This document shows positions 1 to 7,387 of a DNA stretch of 50,346 nucleotides, in pieces. The position numbers and the translations under genes were made by a program. This DNA is from Subdoligranulum sp. (GTDB lineage Bacteria; Bacillota; Clostridia; Oscillospirales; Ruminococcaceae). Location: NCBI GenBank assembly GCA_004555405.1, contig SFIE01000012.1, forward strand, positions 1 through 50,346. The letters run 5' to 3'. Within the stretch, counting starts at the first letter, position 1. Each line of letters begins with the position of its first letter. The notes beneath the pieces were generated by a model, which did not search any database, was not told where the DNA came from, and saw only the letters and a list, made by a program, of their open reading frames with translations.

Positions 1-33
1 TTCGGCAAGCCCATAGGATAAGGATAATAGGTA

Positions 34-276
34 TCAGGAAAAATCAAATGGTATCAAATCCCCCAAACAAAAGCGTTTAGAATTAAGTTTCATTTTGCGT
101 TCCAGAATAATGATTTTATCCTTTAAAACCGAATACATATCCGGCCGTTCAAAAGCCTGAAGATTGTGAAGCACTTCGTCTAATTCTTCAAAGGTTATGG
201 ATAGGAAGTTTGTATAAGGAAAGGTAGTGGGATTCACACAAAGATAGTCATTGATAAGGTGTGCATATTCATTCAT
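34..276 (-). CDS. Small protein of unknown function (80 aa)
   Basis: I do not recognise this protein. The start at 276 is chosen because an AAAGG ribosome site lies about ten bases upstream; an in-frame ATG at 306 has no such site. The protein is mostly helical by composition, acidic in the middle and basic near residues 55-65, with no membrane segment, signal peptide or cysteine cluster. Its sequence (MNEYAHLINDY at the start) is more AT-rich in codon use than the genes that follow, so it may be an acquired gene or part of a neighbouring accessory region left of the window. No partner gene is visible. It could be a small regulatory or immunity-type protein, but nothing in the sequence says so. 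Confidence 0.5.
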   Translation of the reverse strand: MNEYAHLINDYLCVNPTTFPYTNFLSITFEELDEVLHNLQAFERPDMYSVLKDKIIILERKMKLNSKRFCLGDLIPFDFS

Positions 277-341
277 TGTAAAACCCTTTCTATCAAAAAA
301 ATGCAATGGGATCGGTGTCTATGTGCGGAAGAGAATAAACC

Positions 342-376
342 AAAAAAAGAGCAGCACCCCGCGGGGTGCTGCTCTT
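342..376 (-). terminator. Rho-independent terminator of tRNA-Ser
   Basis: A perfect 26-base palindrome (349-374) is followed on the minus strand by seven T residues (348 down to 342). It lies directly after the 3' end of the tRNA gene. Confidence 0.85.
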
Positions 377-378
377 GG

Positions 379-464
379 CGCAGACGGTGGGATTCGAACC
401 CACGTGGCATTGCTGCCAAATTGATTTCGAGTCAATCTCGTTACGACCACTTCGATACGTCTGC
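379..464 (-). tRNA. tRNA-Ser (anticodon CGA)
   Basis: Read on the minus strand, a seven-base acceptor stem GCAGACG/CGTCTGC encloses the gene. The T arm carries GTGGG-TTCGAAT-CCCAC, and the anticodon stem ATTGA/TCAAT holds the loop CTCGAAA, which gives anticodon CGA (reads UCG serine codons). A long variable arm, as expected for serine tRNA, lies between the anticodon and T arms. CCA is not encoded. Length is 86 nt including the discriminator G. Confidence 0.93.
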
Positions 465-507
465 CTATTCCGTGCGGCTCTGCCAATGCGGCAGAATCAC
501 TTAGTAT

Positions 508-536
508 AGTTTAGCAAAATACCGTGCATTTGTCAA
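508..536 (-). promoter_or_regulatory. Promoter of tRNA-Ser
   Basis: On the minus strand TTGACA (536-531) is followed after 17 bases by TAAACT (513-508). This places the transcription start near 501, about 37 bases before the tRNA. Confidence 0.6.
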
Positions 537-537
537 T

Positions 538-580
538 CAAAAAAATCAGCGGGCAGAAAAGCACTCTTTTCTGCCCGCTG
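538..580 (-). terminator. Rho-independent terminator of fhs
   Basis: A 15-bp stem (547-561 with 566-580) closes a four-base loop and is followed on the minus strand by a run of T residues (545-538). It lies 26 bases beyond the fhs stop codon. Confidence 0.85.
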
Positions 581-606
581 AGGCGTTTTATGGGATAATA
601 CCGGAA

Positions 607-2271
607 TCAGAACAGGCCGGTGATCACGCCCTCGTCGGTCACATCAATGTTTTCCGCGGCGGGCTTTTTGGGCAGGCCGGGCATCGTCATGATATTGCCG
701 CAGATCACCACCACAAATCCGGCACCGGCCGAAAGGCGAACCTCGCGCACATTCATGCGGAAGCCGGTGGGGGCAGCCAGCAGCTTGGCGTTATCGCTGA
801 AGCTGTACTGCGTTTTGGCAATGCACACGGGCAGATTGCCGTAGCCCAGCTCGGTCAGCTCGGCCAGCGTTTTCTGGGCAGCGGGGCTGTAGTCCACGCC
901 GTCGGCGCGGTAAATGTTTTTGGCAACGGCCTCGATCTTTTCGGTCAGGGGCTGCTCCAGCTCGTAGGTGTAGTGGATCTTGGCATTTTCGTCCATAATA
1001 TCCAGCACGGTCTGGGCCAGGGCCTTGCCGCCCTCGCCGCCCTTGGCAAACACTTCGCTCAGAGCTACGGGCACGCCCTTTTCGCGGCAGTAAGCATCCA
1101 CAACGGCCTGCTCCTCGGCAGTGTCGGCGGGGAAAGCGTTGATGGCCACGCACACAGGCAGGCCAAACTGCTCTTTGATATTGTCAATGTGGCGGCCCAG
1201 GTTTTCAATGCCCTTGCGCACGGCATCGGGGTTGGGCTGGTTCAAATCGGGCTTGGCCACGCCGCCGTGGCTCTTGAGGGCGCGCACAGTGGCCACCAGC
1301 ACAACGGCGCTGGGGGCAATGCCGGCATAGCGGCACTTGATGTCCAAAAACTTTTCAGCGCCCAGATCTGCGCCGAAACCGGCCTCGGTCACCACATAGT
1401 CGGCCAGATTCAGGCCCGCCTGCGTGGCCATAACGCTGTTGCAGCCGTGGGCAATGTTGGCGAAGGGGCCGCCGTGAATGATGGCAGGGTTGTTTTCCAG
1501 AGTCTGCACCAGGTTGGGGTCAATGGCATCCTTCAGCAGGGCAGCCATGGCACCGGCGGCCTTGATGTCACTGGCGGTCACGGGCTTGCCGTCGTAGGTG
1601 TAGGCGCACACAATCTTGCCAAGGCGCTCTTTCAGATCCTTCAGGCTGGTGGCCAGGCAGAAAATCGCCATGATCTCGCTGGCGACCGTAATGTCAAAGC
1701 CGTCCTCGCGGGGGGTGCCGTTCACCTTGCCGCCAAGGCCGTCCACGATAAAGCGCAGCTGACGGTCGTTCATATCCATGCAGCGTTTCCACACAATGCG
1801 GCGGGGATCGATGTTCAAAGCGTTGCCCTGCTGAATGTGGTTGTCGATCATGGCAGCCAGCAGGTTGTTGGCTGTGCCGATGGCGTGCAGATCGCCCGTA
1901 AAGTGCAGGTTGATATCCTCCATGGGCACCACCTGTGCATAGCCGCCGCCGGCAGCGCCGCCCTTCACGCCGAACACAGGGCCCAGCGAAGGCTCACGCA
2001 GGCACAGCATGGTCTTTTTGCCCATGGCATTCAGGGCATCGGCCAGGCCCACGCTGGTGGTGGTTTTGCCCTCGCCCGCAGGGGTGGGGCTGATGGCGGT
2101 AACCAAAATCAGCTTGCCCTTGGCATTGCCCTTTTTGGCCAGTGCGCAGGGGATCTTGGCTTTATATTTGCCATAGGGGATAATGTCGTCGGCCGAAAGG
2201 CCCAGCTTGGCAGCAATTTGGGTGATGGGCTGCATCGTGGCAGCCTGGGCGATCTCGATATCAGATTTCAT
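607..2271 (-). CDS. fhs: Formate--tetrahydrofolate ligase
   Basis: Catalyses ATP-dependent joining of formate to tetrahydrofolate to give 10-formyl-THF, the entry step of one-carbon metabolism and of the methyl branch of the Wood-Ljungdahl pathway in acetogens. It is cytosolic and normally a tetramer. The ATP-binding P-loop is seen as SPTPAGEGKTTTSVG near residues 60-75. Length is 554 residues, close to the usual 555-560. The start at 2271 is set by GGAGG in front of ATG; the longer open frame upstream has no ribosome site and would add a false hydrophobic N terminus. It is a single-gene unit with its own promoter (2435-2463) and terminator (538-580). No other folate-cycle genes (folD, fchA, metF) are next to it, so a supply role for purine and thymidylate synthesis is as likely as acetogenesis. 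Confidence 0.96.
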   Translation of the reverse strand: MKSDIEIAQAATMQPITQIAAKLGLSADDIIPYGKYKAKIPCALAKKGNAKGKLILVTAISPTPAGEGKTTTSVGLADALNAMGKKTMLCLREPSLGPVFGVKGGAAGGGYAQVVPMEDINLHFTGDLHAIGTANNLLAAMIDNHIQQGNALNIDPRRIVWKRCMDMNDRQLRFIVDGLGGKVNGTPREDGFDITVASEIMAIFCLATSLKDLKERLGKIVCAYTYDGKPVTASDIKAAGAMAALLKDAIDPNLVQTLENNPAIIHGGPFANIAHGCNSVMATQAGLNLADYVVTEAGFGADLGAEKFLDIKCRYAGIAPSAVVLVATVRALKSHGGVAKPDLNQPNPDAVRKGIENLGRHIDNIKEQFGLPVCVAINAFPADTAEEQAVVDAYCREKGVPVALSEVFAKGGEGGKALAQTVLDIMDENAKIHYTYELEQPLTEKIEAVAKNIYRADGVDYSPAAQKTLAELTELGYGNLPVCIAKTQYSFSDNAKLLAAPTGFRMNVREVRLSAGAGFVVVICGNIMTMPGLPKKPAAENIDVTDEGVITGLF

Positions 2272-2434
2272 GGCTTTTTCCTCCTTAAAAGAAAAAAAGA
2301 CACCCTGCGCACAGGAAAAAAGAACCCCCATGCTCAAACAGGCTGCCCAGACGGTCGGCAATATGACCCGCAGCACCACACTGTGTTGAACCACATGATA
2401 CCGTCAGCAGTGCAGGGGTGTAAACTGTAAAGTT

Positions 2435-2463
2435 AGCATAGCATGAAAAAATGGGCCTGTCAA
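2435..2463 (-). promoter_or_regulatory. Promoter of fhs
   Basis: On the minus strand TTGACA (2463-2458), a 17-base spacer and TATGCT (2440-2435) form a near-consensus housekeeping promoter. It leaves a leader of roughly 155 nt before fhs, in which I see no known riboswitch. Confidence 0.65.
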
Positions 2464-2499
2464 TAACAGAAAACCGCAAAGGCGGCCCAATGCCGGATT

Positions 2500-2549
2500 T
2501 TATAAAAGCATCACCGCACACCCGGGGGCAAAAGGGCGTGCGGTGATGC
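2500..2549 (-). terminator. Terminator of the TlpA-like redox cluster
   Basis: A 12-bp stem (2508-2519 with 2538-2549) around a C/G-rich loop is followed on the minus strand by TTTTATAAAAT. It lies about 60 bases after the stop of the TlpA-like gene. Confidence 0.75.
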
Positions 2550-2611
2550 GAAAGATCGGCTATTTCAGCCCGGCGCAAAAGGCATCGGGCGGTGATTCAA
2601 AAAGTCACGGT

Positions 2612-3541
2612 TCAGCCTGCATCGGCGGCAAGGGCCTGATCGATCAGCTTCTGCAGGGCTTCGGCCTGGTTCTTTTCCGTGATGGCGCCCATGATGGGAT
2701 CGCCCACAATGTTACCGCTGCGGTCCACCACATAGGTGGTAGGGTAGGCAAAAATGTTCTGGATAAAGGCCCCGGCGGCTCCGCTGGCATCAAAATACAC
2801 ATTCTGGTAGCTGGCACCCTTTTTGGCCAGAACCTCCTTTGCCTCGGCGATCGAAGCCTCGTCGCCGTTCAGGGTGGTGGTGTTGATGCCGATCAGCGCA
2901 CCGCCCTTTTCGGCCAGCTCACGGTTCAGCGCATCCAGATCGCTCAGCTCACCCACGCAGGGCTTGCAGGCGGTAAACCAGAAATTCACCACGGTAACGG
3001 CGTTGGCGGAAAACAGATCGTCGCTGTTCACGGTATTGCCGTCCAGATCCTTGCCCTCAAAGGCAGGAAATTTCTGCAGGCTGCCCTCCTCGGGCGAAAC
3101 GCTGGCACCGCCGTTCATGTAGGCCTGCTGGCAGTCCGGGAATTTTTCTTCCAAGGCGGTCAGCTGGTTTTCAATGTCGCGGATCTCACCGGCGGCCTTG
3201 GTCAGCACTTCCAGTTCTTCGGCGCTGAACTCGGATTTGGCGGCCTCGATGGTGTCCAGCAGGAAATCACCATAGTTTTTGCCGTCCTCCACCATGGCCA
3301 TGCCCTTGTTGGCCTGCAGGTAAACCTTATCCCAAAGATCGGTATTTTCCGAGAGAAGTGCGTTTTCCTGATCCATCAGCTTGGCATACAGGGCGGCGGC
3401 TTCCTCGGTGGTTTGGGGGTCATCGGTCACGGCTGCGCCGGAAGCAGCCCCCGCTGCGCTGCTGCTGGCTGCGCCGCAGGCGGCAAGCGTCAGCACCATC
3501 AGGGCGGCCAGCAAAAGTGCGGCAAATTTTTTCATGTTCAT
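2612..3541 (-). CDS. TlpA-like thioredoxin-fold lipoprotein
   Basis: Predicted extracytoplasmic lipoprotein with a thiol-redox domain. An N-terminal signal ends in the lipobox LAAC with Cys22. A linker and helical region (about 30-155) precede a redoxin/TlpA domain of about 150-300, with the active-site motif CKPC at Cys192/Cys195 and the cis-proline segment AYPTTYVVD further on. The start at 3541 follows GGAGG by seven bases; an in-frame ATG two codons later is a poorer choice. The gene starts two bases after the stop of the 4Fe-4S membrane protein, so the two are co-transcribed and probably translationally coupled. Family knowledge suggests reduction or oxidation of disulfides outside the membrane; electrons could come from the membrane Fe-S partner. 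The exact substrate is unknown. Confidence 0.85.
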   Translation of the reverse strand: MNMKKFAALLLAALMVLTLAACGAASSSAAGAASGAAVTDDPQTTEEAAALYAKLMDQENALLSENTDLWDKVYLQANKGMAMVEDGKNYGDFLLDTIEAAKSEFSAEELEVLTKAAGEIRDIENQLTALEEKFPDCQQAYMNGGASVSPEEGSLQKFPAFEGKDLDGNTVNSDDLFSANAVTVVNFWFTACKPCVGELSDLDALNRELAEKGGALIGINTTTLNGDEASIAEAKEVLAKKGASYQNVYFDASGAAGAFIQNIFAYPTTYVVDRSGNIVGDPIMGAITEKNQAEALQKLIDQALAADAG

Positions 3542-3543
3542 TT

Positions 3544-4458
3544 TCAGTCCTCCATCGTTGTTTCGGTTGTGTTTTGTCTGCCGTTTCCAAAGCCGTAACG
3601 AAATGCCACGGCGTGGGTGGGGCAGGCGCGAACGCACATTCCGCACCGAATGCACTCGGTATGGTTGGGCGTTTTGGTGATATCCACATCCATCTGGCAG
3701 GCCTTGGCGCATTTCCCGCAGGAAATGCATTTGTTGGGATCGACCTGCATCTGGAATAAGGAAACCTTGTTGAGCAGGGCGTAAAATGCGCCCAGCGGGC
3801 AAAGCCACTTGCAGAAGGGGCGGTAGAACACCACGCTCAGCACCGCCACCGTCAGCAAAATGCTGAGCTTTCGGGTGAACAGCGTGCCCAGCGCTGCCCG
3901 AATGCCCGCGTTGGTCAGGGACAGCGGAATGGCACCCTCCAGCACGCCCTGCGGGCAAAGATATTTGCAGAAGAAGGGGTCGCCCATGCCCACCTCGTTC
4001 ACAGTCAGCGCCGGCAAAAGAACCACCATTACCAGCAAAACGGCGTATTTCAGATAGGTGAGGGGCCGCAGTTTTCTGGTGGAAAGCTTTTTGGTGGGCA
4101 GCTTGTGCAGCAGCTCCTGAAACCACCCGAAGGGGCACAGGAACCCGCAGATGAAACGCCCCAGCAATACCCCCAGCAGAATCAGCGTGCCCGTGATATA
4201 ATAGGAAAAACGGAACTTGGAAGAGCCCACCACGGCCTGAAAGGCGCCGATGGGGCAAGCGCCCGAGGCCGCCGGGCAGGAATAGCAGTTGAGCCCCGGC
4301 ACACACACAGCTTTTCCGGCCCCCTGATACAGCCTGCCCCTAAAGAAATTGGGCAGGTGCAGGTTGGTCAGCAGGGCAGCGCCTGCCTGCACCCAGCCGC
4401 GAAAGCGGGCCAGCAGCAAAGAGGCCCGGCAAGAGTTTTTGTTATCCAATGCCCACAC
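3544..4458 (-). CDS. 4Fe-4S binding membrane protein (NapH/YccM-like)
   Basis: Membrane electron carrier. Several hydrophobic segments alternate with CxxxCP motifs (CGFLCPFG, CKYLCPQG, CKWLCPLG), the hallmark of the NapH/NosR/YccM group, and the C terminus has two classic ferredoxin motifs (CISCGKCAKAC and CIRCGMCVRAC). An extra CPAASGACP segment sits near residue 65. Length is 304 residues. The start is uncertain: GTG at 4458 overlaps the upstream small gene by 17 bases, and a TTG at 4449 would have better spacing from GGAG. It lies between the CXXC micro-protein and the TlpA-like lipoprotein, which suggests it moves electrons across the membrane to an outside thiol-redox protein. This is inference; no biochemical role is directly readable. 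Confidence 0.85.
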   Translation of the reverse strand: MWALDNKNSCRASLLLARFRGWVQAGAALLTNLHLPNFFRGRLYQGAGKAVCVPGLNCYSCPAASGACPIGAFQAVVGSSKFRFSYYITGTLILLGVLLGRFICGFLCPFGWFQELLHKLPTKKLSTRKLRPLTYLKYAVLLVMVVLLPALTVNEVGMGDPFFCKYLCPQGVLEGAIPLSLTNAGIRAALGTLFTRKLSILLTVAVLSVVFYRPFCKWLCPLGAFYALLNKVSLFQMQVDPNKCISCGKCAKACQMDVDITKTPNHTECIRCGMCVRACPTHAVAFRYGFGNGRQNTTETTMED

Positions 4459-4594
4459 ACTCCAAACATAAGTTGATCGCCTTGCTCAGCACCGTGGCGG
4501 CTTCGCCCCGCCACGCGCCAAAGCACAGCATGGCCGCGCCTGCGATCAGCAGCAGGGCCTGCACGGCTGTTTTACGGATATGGCTCAAATTCAT
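4442..4594 (-). CDS. CD1871A-type CXXC micro-protein (50 aa)
   Basis: A tiny membrane-associated protein with one hydrophobic helix (about residues 10-28) and the C-terminal signature INLCLECVGIG containing a CXXC pair. This matches my memory of the CD1871A family of Clostridia, usually found next to Fe-S membrane proteins and redoxins, as here. The start is uncertain: ATG at 4594 has AAAAGGG immediately upstream (short spacing), and ATG at 4606 would add four residues but would lie only a few bases from the likely transcription start. Its stop overlaps the start of the 4Fe-4S protein gene, so it is the first gene of a three-gene redox operon. A redox-relay or assembly role is inferred only from context. 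Confidence 0.75.
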   Translation of the reverse strand: MNLSHIRKTAVQALLLIAGAAMLCFGAWRGEAATVLSKAINLCLECVGIG

Positions 4595-4618
4595 CACCCT
4601 TTTCATTTTTCTGCCGCT

Positions 4619-4627
4619 ATCATAGCA
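4619..4627 (-). promoter_or_regulatory. Extended -10 promoter of the redox cluster
   Basis: On the minus strand TGC-TATGAT (4627-4619) matches an extended -10 element. No convincing -35 is seen at the right spacing. It would start transcription near 4612. Confidence 0.4.
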
Positions 4628-4722
4628 CACCGGGGGTAAAATTCCTGTTAAGAATCGAAACTTAACACAAAACTTATTTTGCCAGGTTATAATAAAGGCA
4701 ATACCGCACCATTCCCGCCTGA

Positions 4723-4941
4723 CGGCTTAAGCACCGCCCCGGCGGCACGGTGAAGGCAATAGCAACGCAAACGGAAACCGAGGTTTTCATTCGCGTAAGC
4801 GATACCGGCTGCGGCATTCAGCCGGAATTTCAGCGCAGCATTTTCCATCCCTTTTTCCGGGTGGATAAATCCCGCAGCCGACAATACGGCGGCGCAGGGC
4901 TGGGGCTTTCGCTGGTTTGGGAGATCGCCAACCTGCACCAG
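4723..4941 (+). pseudogene. Histidine kinase remnant (C-terminal ATPase part)
   Basis: The plus-strand frame encodes an ATPase-domain piece of a sensor kinase: a degenerate N-box end (LKHRPGGTV), the G1 box VSDTGCGI, the F box (FHPFFRVDKSRSRQ) and the G2 box GGAGLGLSLV, ending at LHQ. A stop codon at 4720 cuts it on the left, and the match ends abruptly at 4941, where a recQ remnant begins on the other strand. Sensor, dimerisation and H-box regions are absent. It has no usable start or ribosome site. It is a dead fragment left by a deletion or rearrangement. Confidence 0.8.
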
Positions 4942-5166
4942 GCTTTCCACTTGGTCCTTCATCAGTGAAATGAGCGGTGAAACCACCAGCGTGATGCCGT
5001 TCATGCACAGCGCAGGCACCTGATAGCAAATGGATTTGCCCGCGCCTGTGGGCATGATGCCCAGCACATCGTGCCCGGACAAAATGGCATCCACCAGCTC
5101 CCCCTGACCGGGGCGAAAAGAATCGCAGCCGAAAATCTCTTTTAAAATGACCTGTTCATCGCCCAT
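4933..5166 (-). pseudogene. recQ: RecQ helicase remnant (N-terminal ~78 residues)
   Basis: Starting at ATG 5166 (GAGGTG upstream), the frame gives a normal RecQ N terminus: FRPGQGELVDAILSGHDVLG, the Walker A motif MPTGAGKS, and VVSPLISLMKDQVESLVQ. After that glutamine the match to RecQ stops, and the frame runs antisense through the kinase remnant to a stop near 4687. The family is usually about 600 residues, so helicase motifs II-VI, the RQC and HRDC domains are all missing. Any product could bind ATP at most. Both the start and the ribosome site are intact, which suggests a recent break. Confidence 0.85.
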
Positions 5167-5253
5167 AGCGGCTGCACCTCGTTTTGACTGGAATGCTTTC
5201 ATTATACACATTTCGGTGAAAAAAAGCCATGACAGCAGAATCACGGAATATGG

Positions 5254-5283
5254 TTGACACACAGATCACACTTTTGGTACAAT
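5254..5283 (+). promoter_or_regulatory. Promoter of the DUF2500-type gene
   Basis: TTGACA (5254-5259), an 18-base spacer and TACAAT (5278-5283). A leader of about 100 nt follows. Confidence 0.65.
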
Positions 5284-5388
5284 GAAAACGGGAAAATAAA
5301 CAATATACGGTTTAATAACCGGCCAAAAGCCCCGCGCTGGCCCCCGAAAGATCCGCCTGCCGGGCAAGAGGAAGAAAGGCTGAAGGAT

Positions 5389-5772
5389 ATGCTTGGATTA
5401 TTTTGGCATGCATTCCCGGCGATCTTTACGGTAATGTTCGTAACGATTTTCGGCATATTTATTGTCCAGGTCATAAAAGGAACTGCAGACTGGCACCGCA
5501 ACAACCAGTCGCCGCGTTTGTCTGTGGGTGCGACGATCGTTGCAAAACGGCAAAACACCACGCATCACACGCATCCAAACGCCGGAGATGTGTCCGGGGC
5601 GCATGGATACCACACAACATCGAGCACCCGATACTATGTTACCTTTCAGGTAGAAAGCGGTGACCGTATGGAACTATCGGTTCCGGGCAGAGAATACGGA
5701 ATGCTTGCGGAAGGGGATGCCGGAAAGCTTACTTTTCAGGGGACCCGGTACCTATCGTTTGACCGTGTTTGA
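5389..5772 (+). CDS. DUF2500-type single-pass membrane protein
   Basis: A 127-residue protein with an N-terminal membrane segment (about residues 5-28, HAFPAIFTVMFVTIFGIFIV) and a soluble C-terminal part that reads as a small beta-rich fold: SVGATIVAKRQNT early, and YYVTFQVESGDRMELSVPG later. This order resembles DUF2500 family proteins, whose role is not known. The start at 5389 was chosen because the membrane segment begins right after it and AAAGG lies upstream; the long upstream frame is leader RNA. A strong promoter precedes it. The L,D-transpeptidase gene follows 86 bases downstream on the same strand and may be co-transcribed, though its separate ribosome site is strong. Confidence 0.7.
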   Translation: MLGLFWHAFPAIFTVMFVTIFGIFIVQVIKGTADWHRNNQSPRLSVGATIVAKRQNTTHHTHPNAGDVSGAHGYHTTSSTRYYVTFQVESGDRMELSVPGREYGMLAEGDAGKLTFQGTRYLSFDRV

Positions 5773-5858
5773 CCGTGTGCCGTTGGAGGGCTGCAAAACA
5801 TCGGCGGTTCACAACAGATAAGAAAATACAGATAGCTTTTATTGGAAGGAGCATTTCT

Positions 5859-6842
5859 ATGCCAACCTATCGTTCAAAAAAACGCCGTTCTCCCAAACGC
5901 CGCCGCCAGATCCTGATCGCACGGCTGGTGTTTGCGGCGTGCTGTGTGCTGCTGGCTGCGCTGCTGGCGTGGGGGGTGAAAGCCGTGCTGGGCGGCCATG
6001 GGCACAAGCCCCAAAGCAGCGCCCAAAGCCAAACGGCCGAAAGCCAGAATGCGGCAAGCCTGAGCGAAGCCGAGCAGCTGGCACAGCAAACCCAAACGCA
6101 GGAAGCCCAGTGGAGCCAGAACGGCAAGGATTTTATGGCATGGCTGGGGGCGCAAAGCGGCTTTGAAAAGCTGGACCTTACCGTGCAGGAAAACTACCCG
6201 TATCTGATCTGCGTGAACCGCGCGGCCAGCTGCGTGACCGTGTATACCGACGATGGCACCGGCCAGTACACCCAGCCCTATGCGGCCATGGTGTGCAGCG
6301 GCGGCAGCGACACCCCCACGGGCATTTTCAACACCCCTGTGCAGTATCCGTGGCGAGCGCTGGCAGGCAATGTGTATGGGCAGTATTCCACCCGCATCTG
6401 GGATGCCTATCTGTTCCACTCGGTGCCCTATTACACCCAGCACAAGGACGATCTGGAATATGATGAATTCAATAAGCTGGGCACCCCGGCCTCGCTGGGC
6501 TGCATTCGCCTGGCGGTGGCAGATGTGAAGTGGATCTTTGATGAATGCAAGCTGGGCACCACCGTTGTGATCTATGACGATGCCGAAAACCCCGGCCCGA
6601 TGGGCATGCCCGGCACCCTGACCATTGACCCCGCCGATGAAACCCGCCGCGGGTGGGACCCCACTGACCCGGACCCCGCCAACCCCTACGGCGAGGAGTT
6701 TATTAACGGCACCGCCATTCGCACCGAAAAGGCCAAGGCAGACTGGGAAGCATACAAGCAAAACGGCCTGCGCGAAGGCATGACCCCCACACTGCTGCAG
6801 GGCTGGAGCCATGACAGCGCCATCGTGGGCACACGAGGATAA
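5859..6842 (+). CDS. L,D-transpeptidase (YkuD domain)
   Basis: Cell-wall enzyme expected to form 3-3 peptide cross-links in peptidoglycan or attach proteins to it. An N-terminal arginine/lysine-rich segment and one transmembrane helix (about 18-45) anchor it; a Ser/Gln/Ala linker (50-90) leads to the YkuD catalytic domain (about 110-240). The catalytic motif is present: His187 in FHSVP and Cys215 in SLGCIRL. A short tail of about 85 residues follows. GGAAGGAG is eight bases before the ATG at 5859. A terminator lies at 6896-6927. Length is 327 residues, normal for anchored versions. It could also act as an L,D-carboxypeptidase, which shares the fold. Confidence 0.9.
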   Translation: MPTYRSKKRRSPKRRRQILIARLVFAACCVLLAALLAWGVKAVLGGHGHKPQSSAQSQTAESQNAASLSEAEQLAQQTQTQEAQWSQNGKDFMAWLGAQSGFEKLDLTVQENYPYLICVNRAASCVTVYTDDGTGQYTQPYAAMVCSGGSDTPTGIFNTPVQYPWRALAGNVYGQYSTRIWDAYLFHSVPYYTQHKDDLEYDEFNKLGTPASLGCIRLAVADVKWIFDECKLGTTVVIYDDAENPGPMGMPGTLTIDPADETRRGWDPTDPDPANPYGEEFINGTAIRTEKAKADWEAYKQNGLREGMTPTLLQGWSHDSAIVGTRG

Positions 6843-6895
6843 AAAGCAAATGGCTCTTCCCGCTTTTGGAAAGGGCCTTTTGCCTTGCATTACAG

Positions 6896-6927
6896 AAAAA
6901 AGCCGGCCCCAAAAGAGCCGGCTTTTT
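6896..6927 (+). terminator. Terminator after L,D-transpeptidase
   Basis: GCCGGC (6902-6907) pairs with GCCGGC (6917-6922), flanked by A and T runs that extend the stem and give a T tail (6923-6927). It could work on both strands. Confidence 0.75.
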
Positions 6928-7038
6928 CCATAGGAATGGAGAAATGAATAGGAAAAAGCAAGGGATAAAACACCGCAGAAATGCTGCAGATAAAAACAGG
7001 AAAGAATCGTTATACAGCGTGTTTCTATGCCTGCATGG

Positions 7039-7075
7039 GGCCTTGCCGAAGGGGGAAAGGCAGGGCCTTTATTTT
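7039..7075 (+). terminator. Terminator-like hairpin
   Basis: GGCCTTGCC (7039-7047) pairs with GGCAGGGCC (7059-7067, one G-T wobble), followed by TTTATTTT. No obvious gene ends here. Confidence 0.55.
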
Positions 7076-7120
7076 GGAAAAGTGCAGGCAGCAAACTTTG
7101 GAGCGGGGCAGCGGCGGTGT

Positions 7121-7152
7121 TATTTGCGGTTAGGTTTAACTAACTGCAAATA
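7121..7152. promoter_or_regulatory. Operator-like palindrome upstream of KDG operon
   Basis: TATTTGC-G-GTTAG and CTAAC-T-GCAAATA form a 32-base palindrome around GTTTAA with only one mismatched pair. AT-rich arms without a T tail fit a protein-binding site better than a terminator. It lies about 110 bases upstream of the -35 box. Confidence 0.5.
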
Positions 7153-7264
7153 GAATATACCATAGCGCAAGGGGACTGTCAACGATTTTTATAAAAAATC
7201 TGCATTTTTTTCCGTCTGGCTGCGCCGGGGCGGCCAGTGCGGCGTTTTTCGCCCAAAACTGCCG

Positions 7265-7293
7265 TTGACGAATGTGCCGCGCTGGGGTATCAT
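7265..7293 (+). promoter_or_regulatory. Promoter of the KDG/KDPG operon
   Basis: TTGACG (7265-7270), a 17-base spacer and TATCAT (7288-7293). The leader to the first ATG is about 90 nt. Confidence 0.6.
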
Positions 7294-7387
7294 GTAGATA
7301 TATATTCGAGTAATCAGGGCGCAAAAGCCAAAGCCCCTACACAACATAAAACAACGAGCCGACCCGGCAAAACGGAGGTTTACGCCT

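Larger units (their letters stand above)
6928..7260. other. Gene-poor stretch before the KDG operon
   Basis: Between the transpeptidase terminator and the KDG promoter I see no convincing gene. An open frame of 69 codons from an ATG at 6944 is lysine-rich at first and then low-complexity, with a poor ribosome site; I do not accept it. The stretch holds a second terminator-like hairpin (7039-7075) and an operator-like palindrome (7121-7152), so a short RNA ending near 7075 is possible. Confidence 0.4.

Noticed and set aside
973..2430. A 485-codon open frame on the plus strand
   Set aside because: It is an antisense shadow of fhs, low in complexity (Gly/Ala/His-rich), with no ribosome site.
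6944..7153. A 69-codon open frame downstream of the L,D-transpeptidase
   Set aside because: Poor ribosome site, compositional break in the middle and overlap with a terminator-like hairpin and a palindrome.
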